NCBI GenBank assembly: GCA_029216955.1 | Contig: JANAVB010003999.1 | Coordinates: 4,547,572 to 4,611,571, forward strand | Length of the DNA: 64,000 nucleotides | Source of the DNA: Iris pallida | Taxonomy: Eukaryota; Streptophyta; Magnoliopsida; Asparagales; Iridaceae | Direction: 5' to 3' | In this document: one piece after another, positions 19,921 through 30,560 of the stretch | Position numbering within the stretch: the stretch's first letter is position 1 | Layout of the letters: every line of letters begins with the position of its first letter | The notes under the pieces: generated by a model | What the model was told of the DNA's origin: nothing | Seen by the model: the letters and a program-made list of their open reading frames with translations, nothing else | Databases searched by the model: none | Made by a program: the position numbers and the translations under genes

Positions 19921-22900
19921 TATAACAAAACCCGATGTGGTTTAGGGTATGTAACGCCTACTACGACCCCTGAAAGCTCAGATGAAGAATGCGACTGGCA
20001 GTCACATTCAACCGGATCACCGACTTTCGACTCAGATACCAGCATCGGAGATGTGTTCAGACAAATCATGTCAGTCAACATGGCGTTCGCTGACGCTTAC
20101 GAGGAAGACGAAGACATCCCCGAAATCCTTGAGCTAGAACCATGGGCCCAGCAATTAGACGTGCAATAGGAAAAACGGTTCGAACTGAGAGAACCTCTTA
20201 CTGAAGATGAGGTCATACAAGTGGATCTCGGCAGCGAATCTTCTCCAAAACCGATCTTTATCAGTAAAAGCCTGACAAACGAAGAACGAAAATTGCTGCT
20301 GAAACTCGTCAGAGAATATATCGACGTGTTCGCGTGGAGTTACGAGGACATACCGGGGCTAGACCCCGATATCGCTCTTCACAAACTCAACATACGGCCA
20401 GATGCAAAGCCAGTCAAACAGCAACAACGACGCTTCCGCCCAGGCGTCATAGACGCAATTGAAGCCGAAGTCAACAAGCTAATAACCAGCAGCTTCATTC
20501 GTGAAGAGCAACATCCTGACTGGGTCGCCAACATAGTGTCGGTCCTTAAGAAAAATAGAAAGATCCGAATCTGCATCGACTTCCATAATCTGAATGAGGC
20601 ATGTCCGAAGGACGAGTTTCCCCTCCCCATCACAGACATCATGATCGACAACACATGCGGCTTTGAACGTATGTCATTCATGGATGGATTCTCGGGGTAC
20701 AATCAAATCAAGATGTCTTCCGACGACGAAAAGCACACATCATTCCGAACGCCGATTGGTACATACTGCTACACAGTCATGCCATTCGGTCTAAAAAATG
20801 CTGGCGCTACATATCAGCGGGCCATGAGTATCATTTTCCGAGAACATTTACGCAAAACAGTAGAATGCTATGTCGACGACATCGCCGTCAAGAGTCGCCA
20901 TAAGGAAGATCATCTGCAAGACCTGAGAACGGTATTCGACCTGATGAGAGCCCACAACCTGAAGATGAACCCTACGAAATCATTCTTGGGCGTATCCAGC
21001 GGGAAATTCTTAGGCTTCATCATCACAGCACGTGGCATCTATGTAGACCCTGAGAAGACGAAGGCAATCATGGAGATGGGTCCCCCGAAAAATCTCCGCG
21101 AACTCAGAGGCCTCCAAGGGAGGCTAGCTTACATCAGGAGGTTCATTTCCAACCTCTCCAGGCGATGCCGACCGTTCACACACCTCATGAAGAAGGGAGT
21201 CTCATTCGTATGGGACGAGGAATGCCAGCGTGCTTTCGACGACATCAAAGAATATTTGTCGAATCCCCCAGTCCTGGTGGCCCCGGTCCCCGGAAAACCA
21301 TTCCTGCTCTACGTACGAGCGATGGAACACTCCCTTGGTGCCCTGCTAGCACAAAATAACGATGCAGGCCACGAGCAGGCCATATATTATCTCAGCCGAA
21401 TGATGATCGGGCCAGAACATCGATACACCGCCGTAGAGAAGGAGTGTCTCGCCCTGGTATTCGCTATTCAAAAGATGCGGCACTATGTGACAGGACAAAC
21501 TATACATGTGATCTCGCGAGTCAACCCCCTCAGGGTCCTCATGACTAAACCAGGGGCCCTCAGCTCTCGCCTCGCCACATGGGCAATATTGATGTCCCTC
21601 TATCATATGATTTTCGTCCCGCAAAAGGCTGTTAAGGGTCAAGCCCTAGCAGACTTTTTGGCAGTCCACCCAGGATCGGAGTCATCCAGAATCTATGAAG
21701 AGATCCCAGACGAGGTCGCCGATTCGAATACAGCCATCCACGATAACATATGGCAAATGTTCTTCGATGGCGCCTCAAGGACCGGACCCAAGGGAAACAT
21801 CGTTGTCGGGGTCGGAGTGGTATTAATTTCTCCTACTGGGCTGGTGATCAATCGTGCCTACTCCCTCACGGAACCCTGCTCCAACAATGTGGCCGAATAT
21901 AACGCTCTGGTCATTGGCCTCCAACTTGCAAAAGAGCTGGGGGTAGAATACCTTGAAGCATACGGCGACTTCCAACTAATCGTCAATCAGATCAGGGGCT
22001 CGTACGAGGTTCGCCATGAAGACATGATCCCCTACCATCAAATTGCGATCAACCTTATCTCATCATTCGAGGGATTCTTCATCGAACACGTCTCCAGACT
22101 CCAAAATATCGAAGCCGATGCCCTAGCAGGCCTTGCCGCTTCTTTAGCAGTGCCGAAACAAGCTCATCATTCGGTTGACGTAATAGGCCACGAACTGGTC
22201 TGTCCCAAGAACAACGTTCAAGCCATGGCAAGTTATTCTGCCCAGAAGGTCGACGACACACCGGACTGGAGACAGCCGTTCATCGACTTCGTCGTATACG
22301 ACATCCTCCCAGAGAATCTAAAGGAAGCTACCTCTATCAAACGGCGCTCTCTCAGATTCTTCTACGATACAGAGACGAAAATGTTGTATCGCCGCTCCTA
22401 CGACGGATTATTGCTCCGGGGTTTGTCGAACGCGGAGGCTACAGAAGCTGTACGAGAAGCTCACGACGGTGTATGTGGGGCCCATCAACCCGGCCCTAAG
22501 CTACAGGACCGCCTTCGCCGGATGGGCTACTACTGGCCCACAATGGTGGCAGATGCGATAGATTATGCCAGAAAATGCAAGGCCTGCCAAGTCCACGTGG
22601 ATTTCATTCATCAACCATCCGAGTTTCTGCATCCAACGGTGGCATCCTGGCCATTCGAAGCATGGGGAATGGATATCATTGGTCCAATCACCCCACCTTC
22701 TTCCCGAGGACACCGCTTCATACTTGCGATCATTGATTATTTCTCCAAGTAGGCGGAGGCTGTCCCACTCGCAGAAGTTAAAACTTCAAACGTAATCAGC
22801 TTCCTTAAGCATCACGTTATCTACCGCTTCGGACTACCACGAAGAATCATCCATGATAATGGTCCACAGTTTATAAGCCATGTATTCTACCGATTCTGCG

Positions 22901-23525
22901 ATAAGCACCGCATTCAAAATGTCGCTTCGACACCATACAACCCGGCAGCAAACGGGTTGGCAGAGGCATTCAACAAAACAATCATCAAACTCCTCAAGAA
23001 GTTCGTCTCCTCCAACAAACGCGACTGGAACTAGAAGCTCGGCGAGTGCTTATGGGCTTATCGCACCACGGTTCGAACAGCCACCGGGAATACACCATTC
23101 TCTCTGGTGTACGGGAGCGAGGCAGTCCTCCCTTTGGAGACTCAGATCCCCTCACTCCGCGTCGCCCTCACTTATCAATTGACGACGGATCATAACTACC
23201 GACGACGACTACAAGAGTTGGAGGCTTTAGATGAAAAGCGCCTCCTAGCTCAGCAAAGGATCGAGCTATACCAAGCACGCATCTCAGGAGCCTTCAACAA
23301 AAAAGTTAAAATCAGAACATTCCAAGTGGGTGATCTTGTTCTGGTAGTCCGGAGAGACCGATGGTCATGACTCATAAGACCACCGGTAAGTTCCAGCCAA
23401 AATGGGAAGGTCCATTTGTCATCGAGACCATGTTCTCCAACGGCGCCTACCGCCTCGCTAAGCCGAACGGAGATTTGCTCATGTTGCCCGTCAACGGTAA
23501 GTTCCTGAAAAAATACTATATTTGA
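19921..23525 (+). pseudogene. pol: Element 2 pol: RT, RNase H, second RNase H, integrase, with stops and one frameshift
   Basis: This continues in the gag frame. TAG at 20167-20169 lies just before the RT. The RT (CYVDD near 20867), RNase H and second RNase H (FFDGAS near 21760, YGDF near 21961, EADALAG near 22111) are intact to 22749. TAG at 22750 replaces the Trp of the integrase motif DYFSKW, and TAG at 23032 follows. A 2-bp insertion near 23357 shifts the last part, which ends FLKKYY at 23525. HDNGPQF (near 22852) and NGLAEAF (near 22954) preserve integrase catalytic residues. Apart from these lesions the protein is close to element 1 pol in length and order. It is non-functional as read. 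Confidence 0.9.
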
Positions 23526-23536
23526 ACATCATTCCC

Positions 23537-23815
23537 CAGATTATCGAGTCATGTACTCCTTTAGTACCACTGAACTCCCATCCATCATTCTCCAGATTAT
23601 CGAGTCATGTACCCCTTTAGTACCACTGAACTCTCATCCACCCTATTTCAGATTATCGAGTCATGCACCCGCTGGTGCCGCTATACTCTCACTCCCTCAA
23701 TAGTCCAAATTACCAAGTTATGTACCAGCTGGTGCCTCTGAACTTACATTTCGGTCACTCTTTCAGATAGTAAGTCATGTATGATTATACCTCTGAACTT
23801 TCTTCCTGGCAGAGA
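23537..23815 (+). repeat. Five tandem 56-58-bp repeats after element 2 pol
   Basis: Units start at about 23537, 23593, 23649, 23706 and 23764, and begin CAGATTATCGAGTCATGTAC. They become more diverged toward the end, and later units resemble the CCTCTGA motif that follows. No coding is seen. Confidence 0.85.
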
Positions 23816-24111
23816 TCCTCCCTCAGGATTCACTACCCGCACTCCCAGTGCACAAAAAGGGTAGTCGATCCACCAATTTCCGAAATGACCATGTCCTCAT
23901 TACCTCTGAGTCGTCTTCACTTCCACCAAAAACAAACCGCCCCCTCGCATAGGACTTCCACGTTCTCCTACCTCTGAGTCATTCTATGTACCCAATCTTC
24001 ATTGAGCCCACTCCTGCCATGTCCTCACTACCTCTGAGTGGGAAGGCTCTGTCGAAGAAATCGTCATATTTGCCATGTCCACATTACCTCTGAGCAAGTA
24101 TGTCGATCCCC

Positions 24112-24153
24112 TTATTATCTGTACCCACAACCGGAGTACGACAAGGATAATAG
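24112..24153. ncRNA. Conserved two-stem hairpin, element 2 copy 1
   Basis: The outer arms are TTATTATC and GATAATAG. The inner GTAC/GTAC can pair. It is followed by GTCCACAAAT and is directly next to the 20-bp tandem array. Confidence 0.5.
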
Positions 24154-24160
24154 GTCCACA

Positions 24161-24260
24161 AATGTCCCCTGTTGACCACAAATGTCCTCTGTTGACCACA
24201 TATGTCCTCTGTTGACCACAAATGTCCTCTGTTGACCACAAATGTCCTCTGTTGACCACA
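24161..24260 (+). repeat. Five exact-length 20-bp tandem repeats
   Basis: AATGTCCTCTGTTGACCACA is repeated five times with two single-base variants. The unit includes TGTTGACC and the tail of the GTCCACAAAT sequence that follows the hairpin, so it probably arose by slippage from there. Confidence 0.95.
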
Positions 24261-24387
24261 AATAGCTTCCGTAAAGTCTCTCCTGCCATGTTCTCATTAC
24301 CGCTGAGCAGGAAGATTTCACGATAAAACATTCATGTTTGCCATGTCATCATAACCTCTGAGCAAATGTGATTGGTTTTCTTTCATC

Positions 24388-24429
24388 CCATTATCCGTAT
24401 CCTGAACCAGGGTATGCCAAGGATAATAG
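24388..24429. ncRNA. Conserved two-stem hairpin, element 2 copy 2
   Basis: Arms CCATTATC and GATAATAG pair with one mismatch. The inner TATCC and GGGTA pair. It is followed by GCCCACAAAT. Confidence 0.5.
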
Positions 24430-24579
24430 GCCCACAAATATCCCTTGCTAAGCTTCTTAGCATAAATCCACCATCTTACCATGCCCCGGGAGCCCAGCTG
24501 CTCTACGACATTCCTTCCCCCAGTACCGAGAACATCCATGACCATTTTACCGTGGCTGTCCCGGACATCCTAATCAAAC

Positions 24580-24621
24580 TTGTTATCCGTACCTAAAACC
24601 AAGGTACGCCTAGGGTAACAG
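24580..24621. ncRNA. Conserved two-stem hairpin, element 2 copy 3
   Basis: Arms TTGTTATC and GGTAACAG pair. Compared with copy 1, an A-T pair has become G-C by changes on both sides. The inner CGTACC and GGTACG pair perfectly. It is followed by GTCCACAAAT. Confidence 0.5.
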
Positions 24622-24796
24622 GTCCACAAATAATCCCCCAGTAAATCCGGTTCCATAAACACCGCAAGTATAAGAAAGAAAAGATGAGTTGAAACATGCT
24701 CATTTATTCAAAAATCAAAGGGCTACATCAGCGGGGATCACATCCCTTACAAAAATTAAAAGAGAAAAGAAAAAAAAAGAGAAGACAGAGGACGGA

Positions 24797-26320
24797 TCAC
24801 TGCTCTGGAGCACATAACGCCATGAGACGGTCCTTTAACAAGGCAACCGACCGCTCAAGCCTCTGTTTGGCTCGACGCTCCGCCTCCTGGTTCAGCACCG
24901 CCGCATCCTCCAGATGAGCATGGGCTTGCCAGTTGTCCTCAAACTTCTTGAAGGTCCGCTCCAGGTTGACAGAAGATCGGGAAACCCTCTCGGCCTCCCG
25001 AGCAATCGACTCCTGTTCTGCATGAGCAGCCTCCCGCTCTGACTCTAAGAAGGCCAACTCCTTCTGGAGTACGAGAATCCGCTCCTTCGTGTCAGCTATT
25101 CCACGAGAGGCAGATTCTTCCCGGGCCCTACAAGCCTGACTCCGACGACCCAGTCGGTCATAGGAGACGGAGAACTTGTCAAGATCCCCCTGCACAGCCG
25201 GCCCGACAGTTTCTCGAGCGAGCTTGATCCTGTCCCGAGCAGCAACCAGGAAGCCCCGCTCTCGTTCGATCGCAGCAGGCAAACCAGCCTGCCGTACTGC
25301 CAGCAGTTGGGTCACAAGCGGGTCAGCCTCTGTCAGCTTAGGCTCCAGGAACGCGGCTAACCCCACCCCGCCAGGAAGACCCTTCAGAGTGTCGATTTGA
25401 CCCCGAACGCCCCGCAGAGACAGACAAAAAGGGATCCCCCGTTCCACGGCAGCGTTTACACCCCTCCCTAAGTGGCAATAGAAACTGCCAACCACATCCT
25501 GCGTCACCTCGTTCAGAGCCTCCGAGGAAACCGGTGTCAACGGGAGTGTGGCTGGTAGCACGGAAGAAGACGCGACAGAATCTGCCGCTCCTGCCATAAG
25601 AGAAACCAACTCCGCACGGAAAGACGCTTGAACATCGGTCAATTCCTCTTCAGCGGCCCGCAGAATTTGGATGCTCGGCAGGTTCGAGAAGTCAATCTCC
25701 GGAGCCGTATAAGCAGCCGAAGACGAGGTCGGGGCCAGCACCAACTCCATCCCCATCTGCCCAGAGCTGGCAGGATGTCCCTCAACATACGATGACGAAG
25801 GGAAGGAAACGCCCCTTTCCCCCAGATCACGGTAGACCGGGCCTTCCCCAAGAACATCAGCGACATGAGATAAAGGGTCAGGACCTGCACGGCCGAGGCA
25901 ACCATGAATCGACTTGACCTGAAGGATATGCTGATAGAGCAAATAAGCGCCCTCGGTGGTCAATATGTGGCTCAGCTTACCAGTGGAGGAATGTGGAGGC
26001 TGAGGTTCGCCTACAGCCATCACAACCTCTTCACCAACAGCCTCCGAGTCAGGAATAAAAGACTCATCCGCCCTTGCATCCTCGGGAGGGGATGCACCGA
26101 GGATGGCGTCATCTCGCTGAAGTTCAGAAATCTCGGAGACGGACCCATAGAAACTTTCGTCACCCCGGGCTGGGGCCTCAGCAGCTTGGGAGTCCTTAGC
26201 CGCTGCTGAGAGAGCCCCCGCAGAGAGGACCGCGGCACACATGTCGCTAATCAAAGCGGCAAGGGCCGGATCAACTACTGAAGCAGCAGATGGTTCGGGA
26301 GAGCCTGGTTCGTCAGACGC
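24797..26320 (-). CDS. Element 2 antisense gene, exon 3 (coiled-coil C-terminal part)
   Basis: The frame is open from the splice acceptor to the stop at 24797, 507 codons plus stop. The first part is Ala/Ser/Glu-rich and looks disordered. The last 170 or so residues are charged and heptad-like (motifs ERILVLQKELAFLESER and AERVSRSSVNLERTF), so a coiled coil is likely. An internal ATG at 26254 exists, but the frame is open upstream to the intron, so it need not be a start. The 3' end faces the 3' end of pol across a 1.27-kb repeat spacer. The function is unknown. A role in oligomerisation is inference. Confidence 0.7.
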   Translation of the reverse strand, partial: ASDEPGSPEPSAASVVDPALAALISDMCAAVLSAGALSAAAKDSQAAEAPARGDESFYGSVSEISELQRDDAILGASPPEDARADESFIPDSEAVGEEVVMAVGEPQPPHSSTGKLSHILTTEGAYLLYQHILQVKSIHGCLGRAGPDPLSHVADVLGEGPVYRDLGERGVSFPSSSYVEGHPASSGQMGMELVLAPTSSSAAYTAPEIDFSNLPSIQILRAAEEELTDVQASFRAELVSLMAGAADSVASSSVLPATLPLTPVSSEALNEVTQDVVGSFYCHLGRGVNAAVERGIPFCLSLRGVRGQIDTLKGLPGGVGLAAFLEPKLTEADPLVTQLLAVRQAGLPAAIERERGFLVAARDRIKLARETVGPAVQGDLDKFSVSYDRLGRRSQACRAREESASRGIADTKERILVLQKELAFLESEREAAHAEQESIAREAERVSRSSVNLERTFKKFEDNWQAHAHLEDAAVLNQEAERRAKQRLERSVALLKDRLMALCAPEQ

Positions 26321-26399
26321 CTACAAAGAAAAATGATCAAGTCATATCCCCGAGAGGAAAGAAAGCTACAACAAAGATAGAACTCCGACTTGGACTTAC
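26321..26399 (-). other. Intron 2 of the element 2 antisense gene (79 bp)
   Basis: On the minus strand the donor is GGAG|GTAAGT and the acceptor TTTCTTTGTAG|GCGTC. It is phase 0, and the frame is open on both sides after removal. Unspliced reading ends at a stop within the intron. Element 1 has the equivalent intron at 13417-13482. Confidence 0.8.
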
Positions 26400-28866
26400 C
26401 TCCGGAACATCGTCTGCACCTTCACCCTTCTCCGTAATAAGCAGCCTACGGGGACCGACAGCCGCTCTCTTTACAGAAAAAGTTACCTCTCCGCCGGTAG
26501 GCTCATGCCTGCCTCGCTTACGCGAAGGACCAGGCATGGCGGGCGATAGATCTACCCGTGCCTCCTCCGACGCAGACGGTAACGAGCCCACTGCTTCGTC
26601 AAATATGGTCGACGGTTGTTCCGTCGCCATCTCAGCCGCCATAACGGGAGGCTGACCCGCCATTATCCCATCACCCGAAGAAAAGGAGTCTTCGCCGTCC
26701 CGTTCATTATTGTCCTCAATTGTGTCGAAGGATTCGGAATCGGGCGAGGGAACCCTATTCGTCCTTTTCTTCTTTGCTCTCGACGTCATAGCCTTCTCCG
26801 CTAGGCGAGTGCCCACAATGAAGCTAGTCCTCAAGTCAAAATCGAGGGGAGGAGGATTCGCCGTGACATGATACAGGGCTGCCATATGCAGGATTTCATC
26901 CGTCATATTTGCGGCAGGGACCAAGAAGCTAGTCCGAGTATGACAGGTGTCATAGTAGCTCCATGCTCTGATACCATCAAGAATGCAGCCTTCAAATCCC
27001 AGGTGAGAACTGGGGCGCCCGAGGAATAGCTGACTATACCCAAATTGACGGGCAAACCTACTAGGCAAGTAGGGCTCCAAATACACAGTGGTGCGATTCC
27101 GGTAAACTAGATGCGCCGGGCGAATGTTGCGCAGCCAGAAACGCATCTTTTCAGGCAAGAAATGAGGAGGTCCTACCCCATCAACATGAACACTCCTCAC
27201 CTCTTGATCAGTGAAATGAGGAATGGATACGAAGAAATTGTACCCATCCACCCTCGCCAGCATCCTCCGACACGTCGGCATGGTACTACATTCCCAAGGC
27301 TGGTGGTGATACTTGAAAAGAAACGCGTCATCACCTGTAACGCCATCTCCCGTCCCGGGTCTCATCAAGGATTGATAATGCAGCAATAGCCATCCCAGCA
27401 AGTAATGGTAAGGCAATTCCACACGTTCAAAATCTATTGCCACGTCACGAGCAATGACCTTGGACGAGAAGGCGCGAAGACCAAGTTGAATACTGCACAC
27501 CATGGCAGGAAGGAGGGCCAGCCTGACCCCAAAGGCCAACTTCACGGCAGGAAGAATGAGGTGGCGACTGATCCTCTCAATAGAGCTTGCCCCTCCTGAG
27601 ACCACACAATTGCGCAGCCACACCATTAAAAATTTGGCCAAGAGTGCCTTCTCGGACAACCGTCGAGTGCCATAACGAAAGTAGCTAAAGGAATCAATCT
27701 GGCTCCCGAACCTGTCACTTTGAGACTTCGACCTCCGGGCAGTCGACATCAAGACCTCCACTTCTTTAGGAGTTAAACGATCTCGGGAAGTAACCTGGCC
27801 AGCCGCGCTAAATTTGAAAAGGTATGCAACCCAAGATTTAGTATGGGGAGAGTCCCCCTCCGAGCTATCATTTTTCTGGATAGTCGTCCGGTGACAGGTG
27901 CTATGATGGCATAATAATTCTTGATACACGGTGACGAAACCGGGGAATCGCTGATCCAAATCTTGGAGCTCCTCATTCGTCGGCGTATACACTTCGAAGG
28001 GTTCACCCCCCCAGGGGAGCTTGGAGACAGCATACATCTCGTGAAGAACGAGCCCTAATTCTCCAACAGGGGTAAAAAAGGTCCCCGTTCGATGATTGTA
28101 CATCTCCAAAAGGGCCATGAACAGTGGCTTATTAACGGGCAACCCGTGGCTGGTACCCCGTATAGCTTCATAAAGGTTGACTCCCCGCAAAAACTCTTCA
28201 TACTTTCGTAGGATCCATGAGGACAGATTAGCCCACGGAGGAATGGGGTGTACCCAGCTCGGCAGGACCAACCTACCAATAGGATAGGACCCTTTGCGAG
28301 CAAGCTGACTCAGGAAGGTATCAGCCTGGAAGAATGAAAAGTTAGGACCAGGGTTGTTGATGAAGGTACCTGGAACTAACCCCATCACGGACCGACTGGC
28401 CGAATCTTTGACTGCGCGCACTGACCCAGTGGCTCTGTTATAACGGATATTACCAACAAACATCCCCGGTCTGATTGGAGTGAGGGTGTCCGACATCTGC
28501 CTATCCAGAACGATCATATTGAACCACTCAAAAGGGAAATGGCGCTTCATAATAGGGATGTGAATCGGCATCCCGTCCAGGTCAAAATCCCAACTCTCTG
28601 AAACATCCAACACTCGAGAGTTTTCTACAACCAACGCATCCCCAAAGAGGAAGATCGGTTTCAGATACTTCCCGTCAGACTGCCCAGAGCTTATCATATC
28701 AACAAGGAACTGAAAGGTTGAACCCTGATGGCATTTAGTCGCTCCAAAGGTTCATCAACAAGTAGCTGTTCGGACACTTGACGAACTAAGTCATCCCGAT
28801 GAACGCCCGAGGCAAACTGACGCGAGCCTACCATAAGTTCCCCAGCAGGATTCACGGGCAGAGTCA
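26400..28866 (-). CDS. Element 2 antisense gene, exon 2 (plant mobile domain-like protein)
   Basis: The main exon has 766 uninterrupted codons from 28697 to 26400 and is preceded by about 50 codons in a frame shifted by one. The order of motifs resembles plant mobile domain proteins (the MAIN/MAIL1 and transposon-borne PMD family): FTPVGELGLVLHEMY and LPWGGEPFEVY near the middle, then a Trp/Leu-rich helical part, and LPSRFARQFGYSQ (near 27078-27035). A basic run AKKKRTNR (about 26783-26760) could be a nuclear signal. One apparent frameshift lies near 28705-28725. Lineage and domain are recognised from memory of the family. The biochemical role of PMD proteins in retrotransposons is not established, and transposition or silencing functions would be guesses. 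Confidence 0.7.
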
Positions 28867-29337
28867 CTAAAAAAAGGCAAAAGAAACAAGGTCAAAATGA
28901 TAGCTGAAACGACAAAAACACATGATGCTTATGCGGCTCAGCATAGGTACGGCTCGGTTTATACAGGTCAATTCAAATGAGCCTATGCGGCTCAGTTTGA
29001 AAGAGTCCATGCGGTCCAGTACGATTAAAATCATGCGGTTCCGTTCGAAGGGAACTCATGCGACTCAGTACGGAGGAACTTATGCGGTCCGAAAGGAGTA
29101 TGTTCGGCTCGAAAATGTTTATGCGGCCCCGCAAGGATGAGATTATGCAGTACAGCGAGGATGAGCTTATGCGGCCCTGGTAAAGAAGTAGTTACGCAAC
29201 CACTTCCATGCGGCTCAAACCTGGGTCATACCCCATGCGGCCCAGACATGAGTCGGACACACAGTGTGCTTTGGAATATAGGCTCGCGCATAAAATATGC
29301 GGCGTAGCCATGGTAGTTCATATTAAGGGACCCTTAC
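28867..29337 (-). other. Intron 1 of the element 2 antisense gene (471 bp)
   Basis: The donor is GCTG|GTAAGG, reading down from 29337. The acceptor is GCCTTTTTTTAG|TGACTC, ending at 28867. It is phase 1: the G ending exon 1 and the TG opening exon 2 make a Val codon, and the frame stays open. The intron is filled by the 24-bp ATGCGGCTC repeat array. Confidence 0.65.
28925..29250 (+). repeat. 24-bp-periodic ATGCGGCTC repeats in intron 1
   Basis: ATGCGGCTC or one-base variants recur at about 28930, 28984, 29009, 29033, 29057, 29081, 29120, 29145, 29169, 29209 and 29234. The spacing is close to 24 bp over most of the array. The same motif continues through the promoter region and the 3' LTR. 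Confidence 0.85.
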
Positions 29338-29497
29338 CAGCGATAGGCGGGTGGACGTCGGGGTGAAAAGCGGGTACGTCAGTCAACGGAGGAGCCGCCA
29401 TGTTCGCCGCCGCAGTCGATGAAGACGCGGCGTTCTTGCCCTTCGCTGCCGCAGAAGATAAGGCGGCCTTCGATGCTGCAGCCTTCTTGGGAGCCAT
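29338..29497 (-). CDS. Element 2 antisense gene, exon 1
   Basis: The ATG is at 29497-29495, in the context ACAATGGC, and begins MAPKKAAASK. There are 53 codons plus one base, Ala/Lys/Ser-rich, ending at a GTAAGG donor. The start was chosen because a TATA box lies 96 bp upstream, there is no ATG between, and the splice phase fits exon 2. A different reading frame here is also open on the minus strand but does not join exon 2. Confidence 0.6.
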
Positions 29498-29592
29498 TGT
29501 CGGTTGCTAAAAGGCGAAGAGCAAAGACAGCAAATAGAGATTCAGAGCAAAGAGAGAAGGTAAAGAAAAGCCCCAAGAGGTTTAAAGACTCC

Positions 29593-29788
29593 TATTTATA
29601 GGCAAAAGAGACCCACGAAACAAACAGACGTCTCGGAGTATGCCTCGGATTACGCGCCGCCCCCAAAGAATAAAGGCAAAACGCTTCGGTCAAGGCAAAA
29701 CCGACTCTTGGGATCCTCCCCCAAAAGGCGGCGTTAAATCAAATCAAAGGCACTTAATGAAGATTTGCACACGTGTTCAGGACACGTG
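29593..29788 (-). promoter_or_regulatory. Promoter of the antisense gene: TATA box and paired G-boxes
   Basis: TATAAATA reads on the minus strand at 29593-29600. CACGTG cores lie at 29770-29775 and 29783-29788 (the second as GACACGTGGC), about 170-190 bp upstream of the TATA. ACACGTGGC is the plant G-box/ABRE type bound by bZIP and bHLH factors. Activity is inferred. Confidence 0.5.
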
Positions 29789-29799
29789 GCAACCAGTTT

Positions 29800-30560
29800 A
29801 TGCGGCCAGATGAATTAATGCGGCTAAGGCACTTATGCGGCTAGGAAGCTCAGGCAGACAGAAAAATCCTATGCGGCATGAACGGGGCCATGCTTCTTAT
29901 TCAAAGTATTCCAATTTTTACAAATTGAAAACTTTGAAGGGGGTCCTGTAGAAGCATGGAAAATATTAGAATAATGATCCATGCGGCTCGGAGTAAGAAG
30001 CTTATGAGGCTCACACAGGAGCGGCCCTATGCGGTTCAAAGAAGACTCTCAATCGCATGCGGCTCGGGAGCGTATGCAGTTCAGCAAGGTATATGCGGCT
30101 CGATGGATGCCATGTGTGATCCTTCCCTACAGCTGGTCGTTTGGGGGTAGCCTCATTTAATGATCTGACACGACTTGGCGACTGTGACTGCTCTGACATA
30201 AAGTGTCATAATGGCTCTGCCATAATGACAGACTTTTCGGGAAAGGAAGAAGATCTCTGACCCGAACCGTCAGAAATCCTAGGTTGCCACGTGGCAACTT
30301 TCATACGGCTTAAATGGAAAACAGCTCCATGCGGCTCACGAAGAAGTCACTCTATATGGTTAGCAGAAATCAGCCATATGCGGCCCACCGAGAGCTCAAT
30401 CCCTGCGACTCAATACAATGCTAGCTCATGCGGCTCGCAAAGACTATGCATATGCGGCTCACGGAAGGTTCGTCCCCTGCGGCTCGATGAGGCATTATCT
30501 CATGCGGCTCAGGAAGAGTATCTCTCTGCGGTTCGAGGATAGTTAATCCTATGCGGCTCT
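29800..30560 (+). repeat. ATGCGGCTC repeats across the 3' end and LTR of element 2
   Basis: About 20 copies of (C/T)ATGCGGCTC and variants occur, many spaced 22-27 bp (for example near 30330, 30376, 30429, 30451, 30479, 30501 and 30550). They form the left half of the LTR. Confidence 0.85.
29937..29946 (+). other. Polypurine tract of element 2
   Basis: AAGGGGGTCC sits directly before TGTAGAAGCATGG. The upstream 20 bases also match element 1 (ATTGAAAACTTTG-like). Confidence 0.85.

Larger units (their letters stand above)
23880..24380 (+). repeat. TTACCTCTGAG-type repeats in the element 2 spacer
   Basis: At least six copies of CATGTCC-(A/T)CATTACCTCTGAG-like sequence lie at about 23889, 23959, 24017, 24074, 24287 and 24341. 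The same motif family is in element 1 at 11524-11820. I see no gene between 23526 and 24796. Confidence 0.7.

Noticed and set aside
28697..28725. A 14-nt GT...AG intron to remove the frameshift in the antisense gene
   Set aside because: Far below the minimum plant intron size. A 1-base indel is simpler.
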